Source of the DNA: Ridgeia piscesae
Lineage: Eukaryota > Annelida > Polychaeta > Sabellida > Siboglinidae
Length of the DNA stretch: 64,000 bases
Assembly: GCA_025642075.2 (NCBI GenBank)
Contig: JAODUO010000123.1
Span: 668,501 to 732,500, forward strand
Reading direction: 5' to 3'
The stretch's first letter is position 1. Each line of letters begins with the position of its first letter. The position numbers and the translations under genes were made by a program. This document shows positions 1-51,500 of this stretch, piece by piece. The notes below the pieces were generated by a model. It saw nothing but the letters and a program-made list of their open reading frames with translations. It did no database searches and had not been told where the DNA came from.

Positions 1-79
1 CCACATGTCATGAAAATGCATCCCTTCATTAATTTTGACTGTTGGTGATAGTTTGGTTCGATTTTTTTCTATTATCAGT

Positions 80-37654
<37,575 letters not shown>

Positions 37655-37677
37655 GTTCTGGACATCCCTTGTCTGAA

Positions 37678-38108
37678 CGACACTCTTCCACCAGTTGTGG
37701 ATGATCCGACAGTGTAACAGATTTGATATACCAATATGTGACACTCTTCCACTAGTTGTGGATGATCCGACAGTGTAACAGACTATAACTAATACGTGAC
37801 ACTCTTCCACCAGTTGTGGATGATCCGACAGTGTAACAGATTTGATATACCAATATGTGACACTCTTCCACCAGTTGTGGATGATCCGACAGTGTAACAG
37901 ATTTGATATACTAATACGTGACACTCTTCCACCAGTTGTGGATGATCCGACAGTGTAACAGATTTGATATACCAATATGTGACACTCTTCCACCAGTCGT
38001 GGATGAGCCGACAGTGTAACAGATTTGATATACTAATACGTGACACTCTTCCACCAGTTGTGGATGATCTGACAGTGTAACAGATTTGATATACCAATAC
38101 GTGATACA
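37678..38108 (+). repeat. 60-bp tandem repeat in the POLR3B 3' UTR, 7 copies
   Basis: Unit contains GACACTCTTCCACCAGTTGT, GGATGATCCGACAGTGTAAC and AGATTTGATATACCAATA. Units alternate between CCAATATGTG and CTAATACGTG endings. It begins about 25 bp after the stop codon, so it is probably transcribed in the mature mRNA. The TTCCACCAG in each unit resembles a 3' splice site. Confidence 0.95.
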
Positions 38109-38222
38109 TGTACAGGGAAATAAGTCTGTCAACTCATCTGGTGTCATCATTGGCAGTGTATCAACAGTTTGTGTTATATTGTGTTTGATTTATGTTAGGG
38201 AAATGACTGACTGAAGAAATGG

Positions 38223-38228
38223 ATTAAA
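38223..38228 (+). terminator. Candidate POLR3B poly(A) signal ATTAAA
   Basis: ATTAAA lies 570 bp after the stop, downstream of the 3' UTR array, with GT-rich sequence (GGTGTATCTTTC) following. It is a guess among several AT-rich hexamers. Confidence 0.25.
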
Positions 38229-39939
38229 TGGCGCTGCCTGGTGTATCTTTCAGATTTGTGTGAAAGAACTGAACAATTGAGTTATGGCATTGGAATAGAC
38301 ATATGTTTTAAATGAGATACGATCTCATTTGAGAATACCGCATTAACTCAAAGTTAGAATCTTTGCACAAATCCCTTGTGCCACTGAGTGATATGTGGAT
38401 ATTTGTTACCCTGATTATTGTACAACTAAACGAAGAGTGGACGGTTATTTAAGCAGCAAGATCAAGACTCATTGAGTTGGCATCACATAATTTCCAGGAG
38501 TTGGTTTCCGTTAGGACGGCACACCAGTGACTTCTCTTTCTGGAGCATGTTGTCTTCTCCGTGGTCAGACACAGAAGCAATGCACTGGTGCACACGAATA
38601 CGCACCGTATATGAAATTACAGTGTGACGCAATGCGCCAAAAGAGACGTTGTTTGCTTGGCGGCCTTGGCCCCACTGCTAGTGTTTACTTGCCGTCACGC
38701 GTGGCTGCTCCTGTTGCAAAAGACCAATGAAACAGACACCTTATACCGTTCAGTCATAGTGGTCCTTGTGTATATTGTCTCGATATGTAGCAAGAATTTG
38801 TTGTGAGTAAACGTGTATGTCTTGACAACTGGTCGTCATCACAGATGTCCCCGGTCTTGCCAAGGGTATGTAATGACCTCCTCAATGATGGCCTTCTTCA
38901 TAGAATGAGATTTCTCTCCACTTCACCGAGACCGTACCCGCTGCATACATTCGAAGTTTACCACTGATCCGTGACGGCGTCACGCTTCATTGCATTCGAT
39001 GTCGTTGAGTGATTACTCAGGATTTACCGACTTCGTTCCCATATGTGTGTGAACCGTCAAGCTTCAGTGAACACCATTGCTAAAACACAAAAAGAAGCCA
39101 CGACCCCACTCCGCTAATACTGCAGGCGAAAGAATGTCGGTTTTCCTGTTTGTTTATTCGTTGCTAGCACCCGGGTGCTTAATATGTAATAAATCGTAGA
39201 TAAACACCTCGACAGCATTACACAATATATCTTATCACTTCTAGTTCACATTATAAAACGCCGCTAAACGTCGTTTATGCGTCAATTTATTACAAAGTTT
39301 GCAAGATATCGATCAATCTGAAGTTTGCATGACCAGTGCCAAATTCATACTTGCGAAATCATGTCACAGCTATTTTGGAAGGCTGCTTTATTAGTGTAGT
39401 TATGCGTCACGTTAGACGTGCGTGTGAATGTGACAAACACATTATTGTATAATAGTAACAACTGTGCGTACACACTCTTGGAGACAAGGAAATACATTCG
39501 TCGATTTCGTAAATATTGAATTAAAATTATTTGACGGGGTAAGATAAAAATATGCATGGTTGTATAAATCGATCAGTTTGTTTTTTCTTGTATGGATTTG
39601 AATACAAAGTTCGAGCCTCGTGTGATTTAAGGTCGAGAATTCACCATTCTTCACTGTGTTACCCTACAGCGTGTTTATTCAATGTTACCCTCCTGTAATT
39701 TAAGAAGATTCTATGCAAGAACTCCATGAATACAATATAATAGGTTTCAGACGTAACATACATCCTGTGGGAACTGTCCTTTCCCTCTGACGTAGCCACA
39801 CTTAGCTGGGCTAAGATTACATGAACAGCACCGGAAGAACACAAGTCTAGTGCTTTTATAAATGAGTTCTGATGAGCTGACGTGGTTTGGTTGCAATCAC
39901 AAGCCGTCGGTTGCTAAGCAAATCCAATTTCATATTTTC
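38229..39939. other. Intergenic region between POLR3B and the first ODF3 gene
   Basis: No exon, RNA gene or repeat recognised. Visibly more CpG than the POLR3B introns. Short chance ORFs on both strands have no recognised domain. Confidence 0.6.
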
Positions 39940-40236
39940 ACCCCTCCCTGCAACAAGTCAGATCGGGTCGGGAAGCGAGAGACGCCGGGACGATTGCCGA
40001 GGTAGGCGGGGATTAGCGACGCGTCACAGCCGGCCCGCGCGCCAGTCGTTGGCGTTGACGACGGCGAGGTCCCGACACGCGTGGCTGACGCGTAGCCAGC
40101 GGCGTGTGACTGTAGCTAAGCGAGCCGGTTTGTGTACGTTTCCAAGCGGCGCGCGACGACAGACCGACCCACGACATAGCGACGCAACACACGGACGTGT
40201 CATGGACTTCCTACGCCTGCTCTTCTGAACATCCAC
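39940..40236 (+). promoter_or_regulatory. CpG-rich promoter / candidate non-coding first exon of the first ODF3 gene
   Basis: A dense cluster of CG dinucleotides (for example GGCCCGCGCGCCAG, GCGGCGCGCGACGACAG) ends in a canonical donor, CAC|GTGAGT at 40236-40237. The next plausible acceptor on this strand is at 45376-45377. No TATA box is obvious. The link to ODF3 is inferred from order and strand. Confidence 0.4.
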
Positions 40237-43200
40237 GTGAGTAGCGCTCAGCCTCTGTACTTTCGCATCTCCCCAGTATGCTTACTCGTGCCCCCAATGT
40301 TTGTTGTTCCTGTCGACGTTGTGATATGATCATTCGGTTGAAAATTGTCGCCTTCTTGACCACTTTGGAGGTACATACGTTTTACGCGAACAACCGTGAA
40401 TGTCCCCCCGAAGTGCTTATGAATTTCCCGTAACTATACAGCCGTTGCACTTATGTTAGACATAAAAAAACAAATTCCGATGTGAGATTCGCAGTTGTAT
40501 AAAGCGAAGAGAAATAAGCCGCTCTGTGAAGTCGCCTCTCTAGCGGGGTTATTTACTTTGGAGTTGTCTTTAATCTAGTGTTGTATCGATGGCAGGTCTC
40601 TTAACCTGTTTTAGTAGCAAAGGTGACTCGTTCAGTATTGCAACTTAGCACAAGAACCCACATTATCCGAATGTCTATTATCGTGTTGACCTACCGTTAG
40701 GGCAAGAAACAATACGAAGCTGACGTTAATCAGCACTGCTGTAATCACTTGAAATGCAACTTAAATTATGCATGATGATTGCTCGCAGATGGAGGTATGC
40801 GAGTTATAGCAAATACGTTGCGTTCCATGGCGCCACGCCTAATGCTAGAGACGAACCGACTAAACACAATACATTATAGCTAGTGAAATTCGCGATCTTT
40901 GTGTCGCCGACTTGATCAACTACATGTGCGAATTACTGGTTCTGATTGCTTTTGTTTATTGGCCTTTATTCAACAGAACTTTTTTCCCGCCCACCGATTA
41001 GCGAGTAATTTTGTTTGTATGCCAAACAGGTTGTACGGCAGCGGCCTGTTGGTGAATCTGTTCTTGCTTGAAATATCCCCCTAATGGTACAGCAAACCCA
41101 TCACTACAGCAACGCAATCGTAAACAGGTAGACCCAATCAGGCCAAGCTTTATATTTCCACTCGTATGTATGTTGACTGTGTTATACATTGATTTGGTAA
41201 AAACAAATGAGTCTGAGTGTTAGTCGAAATATGTTACAATAATACACCCTGTATTGGCGCAAGTTTCACTTCATTGTTTTGTATAAATGAAAACTCTGTG
41301 CACGTACGTTTGCATGTCCCTGCTCAGTTTGCATGTCATTCGCCGAAGTAACTGAGTATGCTGTATGTATTATTAGGTCGATAGTCACGAATTCACTGAG
41401 CTTTGTTTGCCTGGTTTATAGTCCTTCGTGACACTGTTACATGTAAATCTCTGTGGCCATGTTCTGTAATACGTCATTCTGGCGTTCATTAGGAACCATG
41501 TAACGCCGCAGGCTAGGCTAGGCTAGGCTAGGCTAGGCTGGTACAACGCCGTTAATTACTGTTAAATGGCATAACGTGTGTGCATTATGCATTGCTGTTG
41601 TTCGCGCCAGAACAAACCTATATCGAACAGTCAGCGAATGCCAGTGTTACTTACAGTGGTTTATAAAGACATCGCGTTACCATATATCAAATTGTCTGTT
41701 TAAAACGTATATCTTGGCGTATGTAGAATTTTAGTCCGTGCTCCTATTGTTTTATTCCGTGCTCCTGTTGGAAAATGTTTATGCTGGTGCAATTTTTCAG
41801 TAAGAATGACCAGGTTTCTCTGCTGTTTTGTGTCTGTTTCACAACCATTAGCAGCGCAGTTCAAATTTATTTGCTCTTAAACGTTTGTTCTGGAATTTAG
41901 TGCGCGAACAATTATGATTTTCGAGGGAAGTCGGTTCCGAAAAGGGTCACACATTAATGTGGATCCAGGTGGATCTGTCACACAAGTGTTCCGTCGGGCT
42001 TCGCTATAAAGACGGCCGCACATTTGCGTTACAGTGTGGAAGTAATCCTGCATTTGGGCCGTCGAGATATTAAAATAACAACACGCTATTTTTTACCGTA
42101 AACATTGCGACAATGGCGCACTTGAATAGTCTCGACGGGAGGTCAAATGTGCGGATTTGTAGCGGGGATTTGTGTACGCAGCTGCCTATGTTGTCTTATA
42201 AATATTCAGCTCAGCTAAGTGTCCTCGTCACTGGAACCTAACGTCATTGCAGCGAATCGACACGCACATTTAATGTAGTGCTTCTTCATGTCAAAGCACG
42301 CAAGTCGTTGTATGCAGTCGTTAAATTCTCGCAGAACAATTCGTCATGTACAGCGCCTAAGAGTAGTTATGTCGACACACAAAGACGACATTGTAAGCCG
42401 TATCGCTGGCGCATTGTTCATGGACTGAATTAAATCACGCGTAGGCCGACGGCTTATGCCGTGTTGTCGTGAGAATACCGCCGCCGAAATGCACACGACT
42501 CGGGTGTGAATGAAGATTCGCGGCAGATTATCCGCGGATTTCCAGTAGAGCTTGACGACGTTAGTTCAGAAAGTTGAGCTCGAGTTTGAAGCAGACACCT
42601 GCTATTGTTTGAGCGGCCGCGACCACTCGCTTCACTTGGCGGTGTATTGACGGACGAACGTCGCTGCGAGAGAATGGCTATTGTCGTTGACCGAGTGTTC
42701 GGCGTTTTGGCAGAAGCGCTCCGGTAATATGCAGCGGTCGTTTGTGTATTAACGCCACCGGCACTGTCATGTGGCCATTGTGTGTCAGCGCCGAACATCC
42801 GTGCCATTAAATCACGTCTAATTGGCCGATGTAAAGTAACGAGTCTCGGTTCTATGGATGCGTTGTTGGCGAACTTTGGTCGAACCGCGAGCAGTGTTCA
42901 AATGTCTCGTCGTCTCCAAGGTTTCTGGGCCCTGGCGACAACTCGTAAATGGATGTTGTGGCCAATGTGTACACTCAATGTACCTCCTCACGTGGACACA
43001 ATTTTAAATACGATTACTATTATATAGGGCATATAATACCTTTGCCAAATAGTCGTCAGATGGATATTGTAAGTAGGCCTACATTGAGTTGTTCGAGAGC
43101 GTTAAACGGTCCACATTTTAATGATGTTTCTTCGCTTTGGTGCTTAGCGATGCCGGACCACATACCTTAGACCGTCCCGCCTTCTTTTTACCACAAATCC

Positions 43201-45377
43201 CCATCTTAGTGAGTACATTAGCTTTGTTTGGAATTGTATAATCACGTACAACACAAACAAGCATAAGAATCGATCAAATAATATACAATTAAGGCTATGA
43301 CCAGTTTGTTTCGTTTGTTCAGTGCGAGACAATAATGAGTAAATAAACTGGCCGCCGTTATCCTCAAAAAGAACTCAAAAGAACTATGTTAATAATAAAA
43401 GAACTGTTATTGTCAACAGTGATTTCACGTGTAGTCTTCTCCAACTGCTCACCACTGTCGGGTGTTGATTCCAACATATCTCCTCATTTTAAATCGTCCT
43501 TGTCGCTCACCATGGTCTGTGGTTTCTATACAATCCTTGTCAGTTTGTCCTGACTCATTCATTCATCGAAAAACTACACATCCGTCAACAAAAACTCACA
43601 AACGTGGTAAGAATAGAATGCCAAGATAATGTCACAAACACAGAAATTGTGACTAGGCAAACATGGAACCAGGAATTAAAAAGAAAGCGCGTGAACGGGA
43701 CATGTGTTTCGAAAAGAAACTGCAAATGTCACAAGACAAATCCTAAAGTAGAACTCGCAATAAAACAGTAACAAAACACGCAAGCCGCTTGGAAACAAAC
43801 CTGGACCTGACCCACAACCTCGAAATTAAAGAAGTTTAGTACCACTTGGAATAAAACCAAGAAACCTGCTGACACAATCAACCATTGTCAATAGCGACTC
43901 CTTGCGACGTAACGAGTCAGAAGCAATGCACAATGGTAACACTTCGTTTCGGTCCTATGTTCTAAACAGAGCTAAAGGTAAATACTAATAAGAAAGTTTT
44001 ATTTAAGAAAATGGGTGTTATGGGCTCAAGTATCCGCTGTTGGACCCGACGAAGATCCGAATACACCAGCCATGGAGTTCTGGTGGTGAATGTTAACGGC
44101 AGCACATTTGCCCTTTCCTAAACCCTGAAATCTTATCAAATCAGTTGAGATTTGTAATAACAAAAACCGTAAGGTGTGCCATACAACGGTGTGCGTTGAA
44201 AGTGAAATAAATACAAATAAAAACGAGAGTGCGAAGTTGTAGTGTTGTCAGCAATGCCGCTACTGCTGACCACATCACTGCTATATAAACACACGTCTGT
44301 GTTATCAATAATTAACACACGGACGTTAATAGAATTATATTACTAAAACACGATATTTATATACTACCATAGTGTTCTATTTTACGACTATTATGTCCCT
44401 TGTGAAAAATAGTATACTACTAGACGTGAAGCAAACGATTCCATGGTAACTCCAAGGAATTTAGACATCCTATACGGTCTCAAGTAAACATAGGAATGTA
44501 TATGTACGTGGATTGCTTTCATAGCACGGGGTCGCTAGATTTACACTGGCTATGGACGACGGTCGTCGGAAAATTGATCCAACAAGTGGGCTCTGTAATT
44601 AAGCAAACACCATGCATACACGTTGGCCATTAACAAGACTACGAACAGCAGAGCTTATTATTTGTGTTTTCAGCACTGCTCATAATGTCGGTCGTTGTGC
44701 TTTGTAAACCAGTCAAACAACTTGGCCTTGTGTCGCTATAGCTGGTTCTTGTCGTATCATGCTTTTAAACAATGGCGAGCCATGCAGAGTGCTGGATCAG
44801 ATATAGAATATATTTGTTGACGTTACTGACGGGGTTGTTTCAACGATTGAGTCAAACTTACTAGCTTGTTTGAACACTGCATAGTTTGTATATAAGTGAT
44901 GCACACGCACACAAGGTCACACATATGCGAGCGAGCGCCGACTCGTTTCTGGGTAACACACGCAATTCGTGACCTTAAATTATCTGCACTGTGATGTCCG
45001 GGTTTTTTTTATCGATTCTTACATCGGTGTTTGGACAATGGATATACATATATTATATTGCAATGGGTATACACACCTGTAGACGTAACTCCACAATTAT
45101 TGAGTTTCCCAAAGGCGGCTATTATAACGTTTTCTTCATTGCTTACCAGGTTTTTCTCACTAAGATATTCCCATTTTCAGACACTAATTAGCATTCATTT
45201 ACACACGTGATGTATACCATTCGTGAAATTCGAATACCACATTTCCCCACAATCCAGTATCGAATATGGCACTCTTTTGTTTCTCGTAGGTCCAAACACT
45301 GACACCGTGATTACAGCAATTCCTTTCTGGTGTAACTTCTTCTCGTCGCTTGTAACAACGGTTGTCTATTTTTCCAG
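40237..45377 (+). other. Probable 5' UTR intron of the first ODF3 gene
   Basis: Five kb of unique, comparatively CpG-rich sequence. Holds a small GGCTA repeat (41510-41540) and the first copy of element F (45105-45265). An open minus-strand stretch at 42454-42807 is Ser/Arg-rich with no recognised domain and is not called. Confidence 0.45.
45105..45265 (+). repeat. Dispersed element F, copy 1
   Basis: GGCGGCTATTATAACGTT.. CTTCATTGCTTACC.. CACACGTGATGTATACC.. matches 49535-49685 over about 150 bp. Type unknown. Confidence 0.6.
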
Positions 45378-45502
45378 ATCCAGAGCGTTTTGACTTGGTC
45401 GGCCAGCGAAGGATCGCGAACCCTAGAGAGTGTACTGGGAGATCCCAAACACCGGACGCCGCGTGTGGACACTTATTCAGATTGACCGAGTGACCAGTCA
45501 CC
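45378..45502 (+). other. ODF3: 5' UTR part of ODF3 coding exon 1
   Basis: An acceptor with a strong pyrimidine tract (GTCTATTTTTCCAG) lies 125 bp before the ATG, so the leader is probably spliced here. Confidence 0.5.
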
Positions 45503-45598
45503 ATGGTGTACGAATACACGAAGCCCCGTATGCCCATAGCGGCGATGTACGCGAGTCCTGGTCCCTGCTATGGCCTGCCCAGTCTCGTCGGACGCACG
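45503..45598 (+). CDS. ODF3: ODF3 exon 1 (residues 1-32)
   Basis: MVYEYTKPRMPIAAMYASPG then PCYGLPSLVGRT; ends phase 0 at donor GTATGT. Confidence 0.93.
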
Positions 45599-48500
45599 GT
45601 ATGTAACGACGACCCTCGCTGGCTGCTCGGTGTTAAACGTAACGCCATTGGTCGACAACGAAACGATTTTTTTTCTACTTTTTGGTTTCATGTTTTTAAT
45701 TTCTCCAGTGTTCTTCTTGTTTAACTTTTCTTTATTTTCTTCGTCCACGTTTCTTTTTCAGTATTGTCGTAACTGAAACATTCATACAACCATAGAAAAC
45801 AACCCTCCCTTTAACATGTAATCAAGACTGATTAATTTAAAGCGGTTTAGTACATTAAACAGATATGCAGTTTTGGGGATGTGTGCATGTTTTGTCACTA
45901 TTTAATGAAAACCACAACACACGGGTTTGAGAATATTTGCAAAAATATACATTCAATACACAATGTAATATTATAAAATACCTTATTATAATTTACTTAT
46001 GCACAATGTTATTCACAAAATTTTCCACATATTCTGCAAAATTAAAGGGAATGTGCCACCTCCTCTGCTCAGAATTGGTAGACCGGTAATTTGTAACGGG
46101 AACTCTGCTGTTTAGAACGTGGGAACGTTAAACATCAAAGGGTATTGCGTTTAACTCTGCTCGCCTTGACATTATTGCCAATCAGTCTTTTGTTTTAAAA
46201 ATGGATATTTTGTTTACCATTTGAACGTGTTGCAGGCGGAATCTTTCAAATTACGAACTTATTAAAGTAACTAAGCACAAATTGGCAGGCCGTAAACCTT
46301 CAACAAGCATGGTGTAGCCAACTAGCCATACGTAACATTAAATGAAAAATAATGTTTTCTACAAAGCGTGTTCTTCGCCGCTTCGTGTGCACAACTATCG
46401 TGTAACTTGTCAATATCCGTCTGCCCCACCCAGACACACGACCCGCGCAGTGTACACTTCCGTAGCCCGGCATACGCCTTCGGCATCCGACACGGCAAGA
46501 TGACGGACGACTGCAGTCCCGGACCATGCCATCTGCCGGAGCAAAAGATCTACAGAGACGGCAGGTAGGGCGCGACAGTAGTCTTGTATAAGTCATCAAC
46601 ATCATCATTGTGCAGCCGACCCCACAGCCGTAGTGTCCCGTGGTTGGGCTTGCGCTATACTCTACCAGATGGTACCCTTCCAGTAGTGGTCTAGTTCGTC
46701 TCTTCAACGTCTCGCCGGCCTTTCTTTAGATAGTTTCCCTTCGTAGGGTTTCCAGGTGATACGCGATGTCCATCGGTTATCTCGTGTTCTGCTGACGTGC
46801 CCTGCCCAGGCCCACTTCCGCCCTCTGACTTGTTCAATCATATCTGTGACCTTTGTCTTTGCTCGTTCATTATTTCTATCAGGTCGGGATGAATGGCGTG
46901 ACACTATTCTTGTAGAGGTTACCCAGTTGTAAAATATACCGAGATGGCGTGGCACTAGTCTTGTACAGGACGTTCAGCCATGACATACGCTGGGACGGCA
47001 GATAGGCACACCGATCTTGTACAATTCATGCCTTCATAAAACTCCCCGAATCGTGAGATTGGACGTGACTCTATAGTCTTGTAGAAGTCGCCGAGTCACG
47101 TCTACAAGTGGTGATCCATGGAACGATGTTCAGCGAACATCTTGATGGTGTACGTCTAGTAATGTTGCAATTTATGTTTCTGACGCCCGGGCCAATAAAA
47201 TGTGGCATTTAATCAATATCGTCTGATTTAATTAACTGTTTAGCGTTTGATCATTTACAGCTTACATGTGTGTACCTATTTTGAGCATTGGACCAGTAAC
47301 GGATGACCAAACTAAATTATTGTGTTTGGTCATTCACCAATTCCGGATGACCTAGCCACTATTATTTAACCGTTGATCAATAGCGGCTGTTCTAACTATG
47401 AATGTCTGTCAACTATCGTATGAACAATTAAATCTACGACTCTATTTAACGTAATAGTTCACACGTCACTTCCACTTTTTATATTCAAATATCTTTTATA
47501 TTTGGATCTGCCTGTAACAAGTATTTATTGATATAAATACTATTGTCAGATTATGTCTATGGTGCCGAACTGACCCTGGGTTAGGCGACACATTACGTTG
47601 TTCACCGATGTCATTTATCCTTGCACGCCACAGGTGGTATGGTTAACTACCGAGATTACGTTATCAGCAGCGCACGAGATTGATGTATTGTGTAATAATA
47701 ATAATAATTTATTTCTTATATAGCGCCCCATCCAAATAATTGTTCTTTGGCGCTTTCTTCTGAGTGAATAAATATAATAATAACGCTAATACAATACTAC
47801 TTTGAAAAAATATGCAATCATTACTGCTAATAAAAACAATTATGTTCCGACATAAATAAGCACACAACTATGCATAGTATTAAAATAATATAAACGTATA
47901 ATAATTAAAATAATAAATAAATTAAAATAAATGGATGAATAGCTGACAAATTAACTGTGATCGCCGAATATCAAAATAATTTGTAAAATAAAATGCGTCT
48001 TGGGTGCAACCTTAAACTGACCAACACTCGCACATTGGCGTACTATAAGAGGTAGTTGGTTCTATCCCTTGGAGCTGCACAACAGAAGGATCGTTCGCCG
48101 ATTTTAGTTTGGGAAGTGGGCTGTTTAAGGAGTAACTGATCAGACGAGCGTAGACTGTACAATGGGTGAACATTACTGGTGGGACATCTGCTGGATACAA
48201 GTCTAACAGAGCAGTCCCTTTCTGTAATAAATTACGGCAATTTGCTCACACTGACACTGTGATACGTGCCTTTTGCCTGGATTGTTGGGCGCGCCAATCT
48301 ATCATTTATACCTGTCAACTGTTCGCATTCGTGTTGTCATGCTATTTCATTGTCATCGAAATAAACTTTTGCTACTGATGTGATTGATGGTTCATGTATG
48401 CATGCACGACACCAGCGCTGTTTACATAGCTACATTATTGAACCGGTATGTCACACGGTTTGGAAACTAGTTTAAAAACGGTGTTTCATATGGTATAACG

Positions 48501-51500
48501 AAATGCTAATACTTGTTTATCTTCCACAGCCATGTAAAATTCATCACAATTGAGTGGCAATACAAAATATGCAACACACGCTGGCTTTCACTTCCGTCAT
48601 CAAAGCGCATGCTCAGAAGAGCTGATGATACAAATCGAGCAGTGGTGTGGTCCCACCAAACTTTACATTTCATGTGCATTTCGATAACATGCACCAGCAA
48701 AAACCGCACAACGCGCCATATACCTTGTATAATATACGGCACGTATCGTGTGCCACGTAAACAAACACGACTCCCGGCTCTACACGACCAGCTGCTGGTC
48801 GTTGAACTCACAGTGTCCTGGTCTCGCTTAGCCAACTGTCGCTCGGCAGCGTAACTTCTCCGAGAAGACAGTAAGATCACTAAGCAGGCTTTTGAGTATT
48901 ATCCGTTAGAGGTTAGAAAGTGCTGCCACCTCACGTAGCCGGCGTAATCAAGGCTAATCCTGCCGTAATGCCTGCTTCATAAACAACTGCAATGTTTTAT
49001 TTCTTTTTTCTTTTTGTGTTAGTATAAGTTTAACGTTGAATACTTTTAATATTATAACATTAACTTATATAAAAGTATATCCTTATTTTAGTTTCTATTT
49101 CATTGTTGGCCTGAGAGCCAATCAGCGTCTCTACTCTCTACCCTATTCTGGAGTAAGGCCGCCCTAGTGGTGACATAGGTAGATCATAAATCTACCAGGT
49201 GGATTTAAGGGGCCATGAAATACTGCCACCTCACTGAGCCTTATTACACGAAGCTAACACTGTCCCGGTCATTGCAGGGACGGCACGCCGCACTACTCCC
49301 TCTACAGCAGACGGAGTGGTCCGTCGCCCTTCAAGACGCCGGGTCCCGGAGCTCACTCGCCCGAGAAGAGCGGGCCGTCGGCTTACTACCGGGCACCCGC
49401 CTACACCTTCCGACCCCGCACCAAGCTCCGACAGACGGACGGCGCGCCAGGTGAGTGGTCAACGGTCAGTGGTCAGCGGTCAGCAGGCAGTGTTTATGCA
49501 GGATATCTGACGTAAGACCACATGTGAGTTCCCCATAAGCGGCTATTATAACGTGTCCTTCATTGCCTACTATGGTATTAATTTTTTTTGGAGATTAATT
49601 AAACATCATTCACACACGTGCTGTGTAAAAACATTAACGAAATTGTAATACCTCATTTACCCACAACCCAATCTCTACCCTGACACCCCTTAATTTCTGC
49701 TAAAACCAGACGCTAATTTGCCTGGATTGCATCACCAATCAAAATGATGCCTGAATCCATACGCAGAAGAACACCGCCTGACTACTGTCATCATGTTACA
49801 GTTTTGATTGCACGCTGCACAAATACATCATTTCTATTCATTCAATATTAAACAATTCCTCAACGAAATTCAAGCAACCTGCACAACTCTTTCGTCGAGT
49901 AGTGGCGGACGAACCCGTTATGGTGGTCTTAATTACGACGTAGTTTTGTTGACCTACTTCAACTTCATATATTTGGTTTGAACGTTCAAGCGTGCGTGCA
50001 TACGTGCATGTAGGTGTGCGTGCGTGCGTGTGTGCGTACGTGTGTACTTGTGTATGCCAATGCATGCGTTCGTTCATAAGTAGGTAGTGTTTACGATTCT
50101 TCCCCAGTCTTTCACTTCCCCACATCTCTTCCACCTTCCATGTCACCCTGTTCCCGCTCCCCAACCACCCTCAGTATCACCAATCGGGCGCCGTTATAAA
50201 CTTCCGGCGGTCCCGAGCTGTGACGGCGCCTCTTGCCTGTCAGTGTCCCCATCTGTAATTATGCCTAACAATTCTGTATGTTGCGCCTCTGAGCTCGAAT
50301 TCTCGGGGTTATAGTAGCTATAGAAGTCTTACTATTACATCAACTATTATATTAACTTATTCCACACATGCCCTCCGCTCCCTAACTTGTCTTCCCGGCC
50401 AAAAGTGACATATATAAAGTGTATAAAGGACTAACTTATACACTGTGTTCATTTAAATAGATTTACACTTTTCAGATAATTATTTACACTATGTCGGATG
50501 TTTGTAGTTGAATTATTAATTTTACTTTTAAATTATTATTTTAAGAGTTATTTATTTATTATTAAATAAATAATATATTTATTTATTTATTTATTTTACT
50601 CTTATATTATATCAATATGTGTGTATTATGTTGAATATTTATATTAACTTGCACTGTGCCTTTTCTTGTATTGTACAGCACCACAAAATGTTATTGTATA
50701 AACGTGGTGCTTCATAAATCAATTGACATAGACATTTACATTTATAAATGAACCACCGGTATCGATAACAACTGCGTGGAACTCGTAAAGGTGCGATTTT
50801 GGAATAACGTTGTCGCGCTTCATCTGGGTGTTATAAACTATCCGGGTGACGTTTCTGCGCATGCCTGATAGGTGTAACGTCATCAGTGTGGAACGAAACG
50901 GATAACATTTATGGTATAAATACCACGGGCTGTTCGTTAACTCTCCTGTGGTGATTATTGTGAAGTGTTGCTTAAAATTTCGTTAACTAGATTAAAATAT
51001 TATTATTAACTATCACGGATTATGGCGCATTGCAGTCACGTGATTTCCGTTTACTGTCAAAACATGCCTCAAACTTGTTTGCCTCGTGTTAATTTGCGAT
51101 AAATAACTGCTGATAGGTCATATACGTCCTAATGAACATACCGTGGTATTTATACCATATAATATATACTTTGCGTTTCGCTGCACATTAATGAGGTTAC
51201 ATTTATCGCGCATGCGCAGAAACATCACCCGGACAATTTATAGTTATACCGCCCGGAAAAATATAAACGCTACAATCCGTTACGTGTGCGTTTTCTAGCC
51301 CCGAACGCCTATAGTCTTGATGCCATGCTCGGTCGCACCGTCCGTAGCAGCAAGCGGCAGGCCCCGCAGTTCAGCATGACTGGCCGCAGCAAGGTTGGCA
51401 GCTTCTACGAGGATCACGCCAAGGTAAGCAACGTTGTCTGGGCCGTGTAATAAGGGGGGGGGGTCACATCGCGATGTTCTCCTTCTTCGTATGGCAAAAC

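Noticed and set aside
39887..40228. 113-codon ORF in the CpG-rich block
   Set aside because: Arg-rich reading of a GC-rich promoter-like sequence; open frames there are expected by composition.
42454..42807. 117-codon minus-strand ORF
   Set aside because: Ser/Arg/Thr-rich composition expected from CpG-rich DNA; no domain recognised.
48506..48880. Overlapping 124- and 113-codon ORFs on opposite strands in ODF3 intron 2
   Set aside because: Mutually antisense with no recognised domain; treated as chance.
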